A stretch of DNA of 64,000 nt from Argentina anserina. Taxonomy: Eukaryota; Streptophyta; Magnoliopsida; Rosales; Rosaceae. Position 1 is the stretch's first letter, and each line of letters starts with the position of its first letter. Shown piece after piece: positions 23,877 through 34,046 of this stretch. The stretch is from contig NC_065874.1 in NCBI RefSeq assembly GCF_933775445.1, forward strand, positions 25,924,501-25,988,500. The letters are read 5' to 3'. The position numbers and the translations under genes are program-made. Under the pieces are notes generated by a model that was not told the origin of the DNA, searched no databases, and saw only the letters and a program-made list of their open reading frames with translations.

Positions 23877-23889
23877 TGGTATCAGAGCC
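23877..23889 (+). other. Copia primer binding site
   Basis: TGGTATCAGAGCC directly follows the 5' LTR. It is complementary to the 3' end of plant initiator methionine tRNA, the usual primer for Copia elements. Confidence 0.85.
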
Positions 23890-24448
23890 TCCTGCTATGT
23901 TCTTTCCTTTTTCCTTTTTCCGGCAGGTCGACCTCTGGCGCCTCTCCGCTGCTTCTGCTTGGCCGCTCCGCACTCGGACTCGCCGCTCGACGTCGTCGTC
24001 GATCTTCCCCGGAGCTAATCGCCCGTTGTCCCTCCGAAGTCGCTCCGTTCTTCCAGCTCCGCCGCTGCTCCTCATCGACCTGCAGTCACCCCTCCGCCGC
24101 TGTCCCTCTGAGACGCCCTCCTCCGGTGGTCCCTCTCTTCCCGGATCTGCCTCTCCTCGATGCTCTCTCTCCGGTGGTCCACTCCATCGACGAGACAATC
24201 CGCCCTCTTTTTCACGAAGTTTTGGCGAAAGTGCGAAACAGCATTTATCTACTCTCGATCCGACCCAACCGGGCCCGCTCTCGACCCGGCCCGCTCTATA
24301 TCCGACCCGGCACAGTCCACCCGACTCGACCCGGTTCGACCAAGTTCTGTCGGTGCATATTCACCGTCAATGCACGTGCACCAGTGACAGATTGTTCTCT
24401 TTTTTTTTGTGTGTTTTTTTGCTGTCTAACTACATTGTTTCTTTTTCG

Positions 24449-27400
24449 ATGGGTTCTGGACATGAAAATGAGGGTTCTCAGCTCCCTGAAGTTTCGACCT
24501 TCGAAGTATCTGTCAAAAGTTCTGACAGTGGTTCATTTGGGGGCACCAAACTCAACGGAACCAATTTTCGTAAATGGAAACGACTTATGGCTACTCATCT
24601 TCGAGGCATGCACAAGATGGAACATGTCACCGGCGTCACTAAGGCTCCTAGTCCTGAGGATATTGTTACCTACAACAAATGGGACGATGACGATAGTCTT
24701 GTCATGTCCATCTTGTGGAAAGCTATGAATGATGAGATAGTTGATCTGGTGGAGGCATGTGCTACTGCGCAGGCAATATGGGAGACACTGACTGGTTTAT
24801 ATACTAATGACTCTGATTTCATACAGGTTCATGAGTTAATGTGCGCATCTTTGGCCATACACTAGGATGGGTAACCGGTGGCGCATTATTTCACCAAACT
24901 AAAAAATATTTGGGCTGAGATTGATGTGAAACGTCCTTGCATGATAAAAAATCAAGAGGATATTGTTTGGTACCACAAGGAGAAGGAGCTTGAACGAGTT
25001 CACCATTTCCTGAAAGGTCTTGATGCCAAGCATACCAGTGCGAAAGGCGAATTGCTCCGAATGACCGAACCACCTAGCATACTCGCCGCTTTCACCTATA
25101 TCCGAAAGGATGAGTCTCAGCAGGAGAGTATTCTTCCAGCACCGGCTGTCATTTCCAGCCTTACTATTCATGCTCGCTCTCCGGCACTACCCCTTCCGCA
25201 AGCAACTTCCACTCCCCTTCATCGACAAGGACCACCACCAGGTTTCGGGAATCAGCCTCGCCCTCCTTGCTCTTATTGCCATGATACTAACCATGCTCGT
25301 GCGACCTGTTGGAAATTATATCCGCATCTTAGGCCCAAGAGGCCTAATCATCGTCCCCAGGCAAGAGCAGCTCTTCACTTAGTTCTGGAACTCGATATCT
25401 ATGGTATAGTTGGGCATGATCATCATACTGCTGGCGGAGCACCTACAGCTTTCATCGTTGGCCGTAGTCAAATTGGTATGGCCTTCAATATTTCTCACTC
25501 TGTTAGTTTTGATACTTGGATTATTGATTTTGGTGCATCTGATCATATGACTTATGATAAATCTTACTTTACCGTATTGTCCCCTACACTTGTACCCTCT
25601 GTTACTAATGCTAATGGTGAGGCATTTCCCGTGTTAGGGTCTGGATCCGTTCGTATTACTCCCACCATAGAGCTTCACAACGTACTCTATGTACCTGCTT
25701 TATCTCATCATTTGATATATGTTCCCCAATTGAACGCTGACGCTCAGTGCTCTGTAGCATTTTTTCCTATGTATGTGATCTTTCAGGATCTTCTCACCGA
25801 ACGGGTAATTGGTCGGGGGTATCTGAGGGGCCGGTTGTTTCATCTGGATCTGACATACGCATGGGGAAAACCAGGGGGACAGTCTCGGACCTCTTTACTC
25901 TCCACTTCTGACAAGCTAAGTGAAGTTTGGTTATGGCATCGTCGCTTAGGGCATCCATCTTTTAGTGTTATGAAAAAATCTATGCCTATTTTGTTTATTA
26001 GTGTGGACGAGTCTTCTTTATGTTGTGAGACCTGTGTTTTGGGCAAGAGTCATCGCTCTACTTATTCCCCTAGTACTTCTACTAAAAGTTTTCTTCCTTT
26101 TGAACTAATTCATTCTGATGTTTGGGGACCCTCTAAAGAGTCTACTGTGTCAGGCATGCGATATTTTGTGTCATTTATTGATGATTGCACACGTCTTTCA
26201 TGGATTGTTCTTCTTAAAAATAAAGATGAGGTTTTTCCAGCTTTTCGTGTCTTTCATACCTCTGTCCAAATACAATATAATGCCACCATTCGAGTTCTTC
26301 GTTCTGATAATGGGGGGGAATATGTGAATCATCACTTTCAAGAGTTTTTAACACACACGGGATTATTCATCAAACAACGTGTCCTTACACACCTGAGCAA
26401 AATGAGATTTCTGAAAGAAAAAATCGTCATTTACTTGACATGGCTCGGTATATTCTTTTTAGTGCCCACATGCCTAAATACCTTTAGGGTGATGTTATCA
26501 TTACTTCCGCCCACCTTATTAATCGTCTTCCCTCTCTTGTCCTTTAAGGGAAAGTTCTCTATGAGGTGCTTGCATCTCATGTCTCATTACCCTCTTTTCA
26601 TAATCTTCTTGCCCGTGTTTTCGGTTGTGTTGCTTTTGTTCATCTTCCACCACATCAGCGTTCTAAGTTGGATGCCCGGGCGGTTAAATGTGTGTTTTTT
26701 TGGTACGGATGACATCAGAAAGGGTACCAGTGCTATCATCCCCCTACTCAGAAGTACTATGTCACTATGGATGTTACCTTTTTTGAGGACATGAGTTATT
26801 TTCCCTCTTCTGATACTGCTCTTCAGAGGGAGAATTCATATTTTAAAGAGTTGTATCATGGAGAGGGGGAGACAAGTGAGTCAGTTGATATGGTAATAGG
26901 TTCCGTTGAGATTACCAAAGCCACACAGGCACCACCTGAGGTCGTCACTCAAGAGATTCAGGCACCAGAAGCTGACAACACAACTGCCCCTCATGACTCC
27001 CATACAACTATTTATACCCCTGACCAATGCTCTCCTGGTACAGAAGATCACTCACTTGAGGTTAGTCATTATATTAGAGCTAATAGTAGACAATATGTTT
27101 TGCCAAATAGGTCTACTCGGGGTCAACCAACAAAAAGATATGAACCTACCATTCAGACTAAAGCCAAGTATCCGGTAGCGAATTTTATATCTATCAAAAG
27201 ATTATCTAAGTCATATGAGTCATTTGTGAATCAAATATCTATTGTATCAGTACCTAACAAAGTGCAGGATGCATTGGGAGATCCAAAATGGAGGGAAGCA
27301 ATGAAGGAAGAGATGGAAGCATGACAAAAGAACAATACTTGGGAGCTTGTACCTCCACCATATAGCAAGAAGACTGTAGGATGTCGTTGGGTGTTTACAG

Positions 27401-28785
27401 TGAAGCATAATCCAGATGGGCCAGTAAGCTGGTATAAAACACGCTTAGTAGCGAAGGAGTTCACCCAGACATATGGCATAGACTATGATGAGACATTTGC
27501 ACCTGTTGCAAAGATAAACACTATCCGGGTATTGCTTTCTTCACTGCTAACTTGAACTGGCCACTTCGGCAGTTTGATGTTAAGAATGCATTCCTTCATG
27601 GAGAACTAACGGAGGAAGTATACATGGATCTTCTGCCTGGATATGTGGCCGCTTCTCCAAGTAACTCCGTATGCAGATTGAGAAAGTCTTTGTATGGTCT
27701 AACATTCACCTCGTGCTTTGTTTGGAAGATTCTCACAATTCATGAGGAAGATTGGCTACAAACAGAGTAATTCAGACCATACATTATTTCTCAAACATCA
27801 ACAAGGGAAGGTAACAGCCCTAATTATATATGTTGATGATATGGTAGTTACTGGGAATGATACTGTTGAGGTGGATAGATTACAGAAACAGCTTGCCACA
27901 TAGTTTGAGATGAAGGACCTAGGTACACTCAAGTACTTCTTAGGCATTGAAGTAGCGCGGGGTAGTGATGGTATCTATCTGTGTCAGAGGAAGTACATCC
28001 TTGATTTACTAACAGAGACAGGTATGTTGGACTGCACTCCTATTGATACTCCTATCGAGCAGAACCATCGGTTAGCAGAGTATCCAGATCAAGTCCCTAC
28101 TGACAAACCTCGTTATCAGAGGCTAGTTGGACGTCTGATTTATCTATCACATACCAGACCAGATGTTGCATATGCAGTAAGTGTAGTAAGTCAGTTCATG
28201 CATAATCCCAGCGAGGACCACATGAATGCTGTTGTAAGGATCTTGAGGTACTTGAAGTCAGCTCCGGGGAGAGGAGTAATGTTCTCTAATCACAATAAAA
28301 TCCTTGAAATTTGTGGCTTCACAGATACAGACTGGGCTGGAAATATTACAGATCGGAGATCCACATCAGGGTACTTTACCTTTGTTGGGAGTAATCTTGT
28401 TACATGGAAGAGTAAGAAACAAAAGGTGGTAGCTCGATCTAGTGATAAAGCAGAGTACAGAGGTATGGCTCAGGGAGTATGAGAATTGTTATGGCTTAGA
28501 AACTTGCTACAAGATTTGGGTATTAAACCTAAATGTGCTATGCAGCTGTACTGTGACAACAAGGCAGCTATTGATATTTCACAGAATCATGTACAACATG
28601 ATCGTACAAAACATGTGGAGGTTGATCGTTACTTTATAAAGGAGAAGCTAGACGCGAAGATCATCAGTTTTCCTTTTGTTCCTACAGAAGAGCAACTTGC
28701 CGATATACTCACAAAATAAGTATCTAAGAAAGTTTTTTATGACTCACTTAGCAAGTTGGGCATGGTTGATATGTATGCGCCAACT
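24449..28785 (+). pseudogene. Copia gag-pol remnant
   Basis: Gag begins at the ATG at 24449 (MGSGHENEGSQ) and is cut by TAG at 24863-24865, after which the next frame continues from 24878. A CCHC zinc knuckle lies at 25268-25309. The protease motif near 25526 reads DFGAS, with the conserved Ser/Thr replaced by Phe. Integrase shows the HHCC zinc region (25930-26040) and two catalytic aspartates (HSDVWG near 26110, RSDNGGEY near 26299). A frameshift follows at about 26370-26380. RT shows [12 protein letters not shown] (27570-27605) and YVDD (27829-27840). RNase H runs from about 28310 to 28720. Further stops occur near 27322, 27768, 27901, 28480 and 28717. No functional polyprotein remains. Confidence 0.85.
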
Positions 28786-28794
28786 TGAAGGGGG
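28782..28794 (+). other. Copia polypurine tract
   Basis: A purine-rich run (ttgaaggggg) lies immediately before the 3' LTR, where plus-strand synthesis would be primed. Confidence 0.7.
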
Positions 28795-28960
28795 TGTGAG
28801 TGGAGGGTAGTAGGTGAATGAAGAAATAGTGGAGGGAATCACGGGTAGTAGAGTGATTAGTGGAGTGATTAGTGATTAGTATGAATTAGTCTATATATAC
28901 CATTATAATATGTATATGCAATCAATCAATTCAAAGTGCAACAATCAGTATCTTACCGCT
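28795..28960 (+). repeat. Copia 3' LTR
   Basis: It matches the 5' LTR over its whole length with about 11 substitutions. It ends TTACCGCT where the 5' copy has TTACCACT. Confidence 0.85.
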
Positions 28961-29174
28961 CTTTAAGGGTCATCCTTATCCCATTTCAACTGGAGAAATG
29001 GTAACCACATATGTTGATTTCGGACATTCCTATTTGTGGTTCAAAATTGTGCACAGTTTAATCGTGAATACTGTGATATGATCCACCATTAGGTCGGTGA
29101 ACGTTTTTGGTATTGATAATTAAAGTGGAACAACTTTACGACCCTACGTAAGTACATACGCGTAGCTACTCGTA

Positions 29175-29182
29175 TATAAATA
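29175..29182 (+). promoter_or_regulatory. TATA box of terpene synthase 2
   Basis: TATAAATA lies 103 bp before the start codon. The context tataaatagcaaagcag is almost identical to that of terpene synthase 1 at 15616. Confidence 0.65.
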
Positions 29183-29277
29183 GCAAAGCAGCACACCCCG
29201 CTTCAATTACACCAGGTCACCAGCCATTCATTTAAAAACTTTCTATCAACGTCAGTAGTGAACTAGCTAGTAAAAAA

Positions 29278-30767
29278 ATGTCTCTTGAAGTTTTAGCCTC
29301 TCAATCTCAAAAGCCAGATACTAGACCTTCAGCAAATTACACTCCAAGCATTTGGGGTGATCAGTTTCTCACTTATGCTACCGAGGTAAGATAGAATGTG
29401 TATACAATTAGACCATATATTTGTTTGATTTTCAGTCCTACTGCATGCCTCTGTAGTGAAGTTAGAGCATTTATACGTGTGTGTGTGTGTGTGTGTGAGT
29501 GTATAGGTTTGATTTTCACTCATGTGATCACCCGGTTCCTTTAATTTCTTCTTGAATTTGTCTATGTAGGAAGTGGATTTCACTCTCAAGCAACAAGTCC
29601 TAGAATTTGAGAGAGAAGTGAAGATGATGCTACTGGATCCGGTTAAAGAGCCTTCACAAAAATTAAAATTGGTTGATGACATCCAGCGCCTTGGAGTGTC
29701 CTATCATTTCGAAGATGAGATTGATGAAGTTCTGAAACAAATGTACCATGCCACTTATGGTAGTGGTGTGGAAAATGATGATGATGATCTTTATACCACT
29801 GCTCAGCGTTTTCGGTTGTTTAGACAGCAAGGTTATAATGTGTCATGCGGTAAGTTGTCCCTTGTCGATTCTAATAGTTTGATTTACTTGCTATATTAAG
29901 AAAAAGAGTGCATGTGCAAATTAAAGAGCATCGTCTTATTTGAATTTGTCTACCCATGCATGCTTAAATATAGATAATAACCAGAGTTTTTTTCTTTTCT
30001 TTTTTTTTCATCATTTTGTCTCTGTTTGTATGAGATAGAGAGGCTCTTTAAACTAATGTATGCATTGTTCGGTGATGCAGATATATTCAACAAGTTCAAG
30101 GAAGAAAATGATAAAACATTTAAGGAATCGCTTCTGAGTGATGTATCAGGACTGTTAAGCTTGTACGAAGCCGCACATATTAGGATACACGGAGAAGACA
30201 TACTAGAAGAGGCACTGGCCTTCACCACCGCTCATCTTGAGTCAATCAAACACAGTTTAAGCCCTCCACTTTCAGAGCAAGTATCTCATTCCTTGAATCA
30301 GTCACTTCGAAAGGGCCTAACCAGGGTGGAAGCAAGATATTACTTGGAGATCTACCAAGAATGCAATTCACATAACAAAACTCTCCTGATGTTTGCCAAG
30401 TTGGATTTCAAGCTGTTGCAGAAGATCCATCAAAAGGAACTTTGTGAAATTACAAGGTAAATTAACCATATAATCACATACTCGTATATTGTAATATAGT
30501 TATGTCACAAGTACATAATTCAATTGTAGGTGGTGGAAGGACTTGGACGTAAGAAACGAGCTGCCGTTTACTAGAGATAGAGTTACTGAGGTTTACTTCT
30601 GCTGGGCTTTATCAATTTGCTTTGAACCTGAATATGCCTTTGCTAGGAGGACATTATGCAAAGTTACAGCCCTGACATCCATTCTCGATGACATCTACGA
30701 TGTGTATGGCACACTCGAAGAACTAGAGCTCTTTACTGAAGCTATTGAGAGGTTAATCTTGTGCTAA

Positions 30768-30821
<54 letters not shown>

Positions 30822-31225
30822 CCCTTGTTGGCTGCGGAGGTCCCCACCAAGATTTTGGTGCGGATTTCTATCTTTTTACCACTTTTTGATCAAATTTTCT
30901 CATCTCCACCGTCTAGTATCTAAATAATATTGTGTAAATCATCTCTGCAATATTTCAGCCAATTTGGTAATCGTTAAGGCCCTCAAAATTGCGTTTTTCC
31001 GTTAAAAATATGAACGGTAACGGTTCGACAGAATTCGGTCCGTGCATTTGTTATTCGATTTTGAGGCCCTTAACGATTACCAAATTGGCTGCAAATTTGC
31101 AAAGATGATCTACACAATATTATCTAGATACTATACGGTGGAGATGAGAAAATTCAATCAAAAAGTGGTAAAAAGATGGAAATCTGCACCAAAATCATTG
31201 GTGCGGACCTCCGCATTTGATAAAA

Positions 31226-31270
<45 letters not shown>

Positions 31271-31658
31271 CTTATCCAGAGTGAAGCTTCACTCTGAAAT
31301 TACAAAGTGAAGTTCCAATTTTGGTACACTTTTCGGTCAAATTTTTTCACCATAAGCGATTTAATATTTATGTATGTTATTCAAAATCATCTCTACAAAG
31401 TTTCATCCAATTTGACAATGGTTTGAGCTTTCAAAATTGATATTTACACGAACGGTTCACGTTGAACGGTTTTAATTCATTCATTGATTTAATCTAATTT
31501 CAATACCTTAACGATGTCCGAATTAGATGAAATTTTATAGATATGATCTTGAATAGCATACCTAAATATTGAATCGTTTATGGTGAAAAAATTTGACCGA
31601 AAAGTGTGCTAAAATTGGAACTTCACTCTGAAATTCAGAGTGAAGCTTCACTCTGGAT

Positions 31659-31699
<41 letters not shown>

Positions 31700-32064
31700 G
31701 CCGCTTCAGGTGCGGACGTCCGCACCGTGCGGATTCGCCGATTCTGGCGACGGCAGGCCGCAACGGCGCGGTGGACCAGCACAGCCGCACTACCCACCTC
31801 CCGGCGATCCCGTCTGTGCCAGCCGGAGCTCCATCGGTGGCCCACGGTGGCCGGAATCTGTAAAAATCAAGTTTATGGGCAGATTCCGGTGATTTCGCGA
31901 TTTCGGCCGTTGTGGGTCGCCGATGGAGCTCCGACCAACACAGACGGGACCGCCGGGAGGTAGGGAGTGCGGCTGTCGTGGTCCGCCTTACTGTTGCAGC
32001 CTACCTTCGCCGAAATCGGCGAATCCGTACCTTACGTAAGGTACGGACGTCCGCACCTGAAAAT

Positions 32065-32099
<35 letters not shown>

Positions 32100-33265
32100 C
32101 TAGCTAGCCTGTGTTTCTTATATATCCGCATTTAGCTTGTTATACAGTATACTTTAGTCTTTAGGCTTTCGAAAATGAAGCTGGCTAGAACTAGTAAAAG
32201 CCTTAAATTCATCCAGAAATCTAGGTAGGCTACATCGATTAATTTAGGTTTGTATTTCTTAGCTTAATATATTTACTCTTATAATTTTCATTAGGTGGGA
32301 TATTTGTGCCATGGATGCATTGCCAAACTATATGAAAGTTTGTTATAAGGCACTGCTGGATGTGTACACTGAAGTTGAAGTAGAGCTTGCGAAGGAGGGA
32401 AAGTTGTATCGAATCCACTATGCCAGAGAAGCTGTAAGTTCGATACCTGCATGCATTAGCTTTGCACATATATATGTTCACACACACACGTACACACATG
32501 TACGGATTTACGGTAAAGAACAACTTTGTTTGCAGCAATCAGAAATTATTCATCTATTAATTGAGTTGGTCGTCGTTGTGTCCTATGTAGATGAAAATGC
32601 AAGCTAAGAGTTACTATCTTGAAGCAAAATGGTTCCACGAGAAATACACACCGACAGTGGATGAATATATTGCCTTATCATCTCTGACCTCGGGCTATCC
32701 ACTGCTTATAACCACCACTTTTGTAACAATGGGAGATATTGCTACACAAGACACACTTGACTGGTTGGCCACTTATCCCAAACCTGTGAAAGGTTCTGCA
32801 GTAGTTGCCCGACTTATGGATGACTTAGTTTCCCACAAAGTACGTACATACAAAATTATACCATGCATGCTGCCTCGTTTTCTCCTATGATTACAATTTC
32901 GAATCGATTAAAGCTCTGCAGCTTAATCCAGATCAATCATGAAGTATTTATGTGTCTTACATTTGTAGTTTGAGCAACAACGAGGACATGTTGCATCAGC
33001 TGTGGAGTGTTACGTGAAAGAGTTTGGTGCTACAGAAGAAGAAGCAATAATCGAATTGCGTAGTAAAGTCAGTGATGCATGGAAGGACATAAACGAATCC
33101 TTCCTCCTCCCTAAGGCTGTTTCAAGGCCACTACTGACTAGAATTCTCAACTTTGCATGTGTCATGGATGTTGTGTATAAGTACAAAGATGGTTACACTA
33201 CTCAGCATGGTATGCTCAAGGATCTTATAGCTTCTGCACTTATCCAACAGGTGCCTGCCGTATAA
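29278..33265 (+). CDS. TPS-a terpene synthase 2 (probable sesquiterpene synthase)
   Basis: Seven exons (29278-29385, 29570-29849, 30081-30456, 30530-30751, 32295-32433, 32591-32839, 32969-33265) encode 556 aa. Exons 3 to 7 have exactly the same lengths as in TPS1 (376, 222, 139, 249, 297), so the two are duplicates. RP(x)8W is intact near the N-terminus ([11 protein letters not shown]). RxR is at R270/R272, DDIYD at 308-312, and the second metal motif DDLVSHKFE at 452-460 is canonical, so the class I active site looks complete. The lack of a transit peptide suggests cytosolic use of farnesyl diphosphate. Germacrene, caryophyllene or similar products are possible but not predictable here. Intron 4 (1.5 kb) carries three foldback elements in (TA)n tracts. 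AATAAA at 33389 is a candidate poly-A signal. Confidence 0.94.
29478..29500. repeat. (GT)n microsatellite in TPS2 intron 1
   Basis: Alternating gt runs for about 22 bases within the 184-bp first intron. Confidence 0.8.
30772..30820. repeat. (TA)n tract, first of four in TPS2 intron 4
   Basis: About 49 bp of uninterrupted TA directly precede the first foldback element. Similar tracts lie at 31230-31267, 31666-31696 and 32069-32095. Confidence 0.95.
30821..31229. mobile_element. Foldback MITE A in TPS2 intron 4
   Basis: About 410 bp form an imperfect palindrome. The left arm contains tgcggaggtccccaccaaga and reaches cagccaatttggtaatcgtt. The right arm is the reverse complement and ends near tgcggacctccgca. 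Homology of both arms to 16147-16558 puts it in the same family. It is bordered by (TA)n on both sides. Confidence 0.8.
31268..31665. mobile_element. Foldback MITE B in TPS2 intron 4
   Basis: About 398 bp lie between (TA)n tracts. The arms begin ccttatccagagtgaagctt and end in its near reverse complement (aagcttcactctggatagag), with at least 100 bp of inverted similarity. The internal sequence caaagtttcatccaatttga recalls the phrase at the same relative place in element A, but the ends differ, so it is a second family. Confidence 0.8.
31697..32068. mobile_element. Foldback MITE C in TPS2 intron 4 (GC-rich)
   Basis: About 370 bp of clearly GC-richer DNA lie between (TA)n tracts. Inverted arms of about 170 bp start with caggtgcggacgtccgcacc and include a matching ggagctccatcgg block on both sides of the centre near 31870. 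Its base composition contrasts sharply with the AT-rich intron. The ends share gtgcgga(c/g)gtcc with element A, so the two may be distant relatives. Short open frames in it are by-products. Confidence 0.8.
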
Positions 33266-34046
33266 TATTGCTTCAAGTTACAATCATTTTGTTTCCTAGA
33301 AATATTATTATGGTATCCCGTCGTTTTTTTATGATTAGTTTGCTACATGTACTAGTGTACTACGAAATTGGAATAAGTGCAAATTCAAAATAAAGTGTGA
33401 GGTACGCTGTTCACTTGTTATGAATTTTTATCTTTATTTAAAAAATAATAATTAATTACATTGTCAAAACAAAGCCAAAAGACATTTTACATCAGCATAC
33501 GATTTCTATCTAGAAAACCATAGGAAGCAACAAGTACAAAGACCAACACGTACCCCTCATTGAAAAACTCATATACATGTTCAGCAAAGCCTAACGACAA
33601 AACCAAGCGCTCATCCCTAATTCCTCGGAAAAGATAGCTAAGTGCAACAGTCGCAATGGCGGCACTCAACAGATACAAAATCAAACACTACGCACCACAT
33701 TTCATCATTTAGGCAACCTATTGTTATGTCTACATCGCTCCATTGCCCTTGGTCATGAAGGCACAGGGCAAATGAACATACCAAGTAGCACAAATTGAGT
33801 TGGTAATACGCAATGTATCCTTACCCTTTCCAGCCTCATTTTGACTAAAGGTTAATTGTGAGAATGCAGATTTTGGGAGCTTCAGAAACAATTAAATTAA
33901 ATTTAGTAAGATGCAAAACCAAGTTCTAATGGATATTACAAAACTTTGGTCTACTTTTTCTTTTCCACATTCATCCTTTAAAGATTTCATTTCCATATTC
34001 AAGTGGAAGAAAGTGTCGGATGAATAACTTAAAACTGCTAACAAGT
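33266..34046. other. Gap between convergent genes (TPS2 and the HD-ZIP III gene)
   Basis: The left part is probably the 3' UTR of TPS2 and the right part, read on minus, the 3' UTR of the HD-ZIP III gene. A 65-codon minus-strand frame at 33684-33487 is hydrophobic but lacks an ATG start and I do not call it a gene. Confidence 0.6.

Larger units (their letters stand above)
23711..28960 (+). mobile_element. Ty1-copia LTR retrotransposon, degenerate
   Basis: This element of about 5.25 kb has two short LTRs (about 166 bp), a methionine-tRNA-type primer site, a gag-pol region in Copia order (gag, protease, integrase, RT, RNase H) and a polypurine tract. It sits between the two terpene synthase genes. 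The LTRs differ at about 11 positions, mostly transitions, so the insertion is not recent. A possible 5-bp target duplication (cttaa before, cttta after) has one mismatch. Stops and frameshifts throughout pol make it non-autonomous. Confidence 0.9.

Noticed and set aside
23832..24728. 298-codon frame overlapping the Copia gag
   Set aside because: Its reading is out of frame with gag, starts inside the LTR and is proline, arginine and serine rich without any family match.
31606..32103. Several overlapping short frames in GC-rich DNA of TPS2 intron 4
   Set aside because: They are mirror images arising from the palindromic element and have no domain.
33487..33684. Hydrophobic 65-codon minus-strand frame
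   Set aside because: It begins at TTG, a stop lies just upstream, and it falls in the likely 3' UTR of the HD-ZIP III gene.
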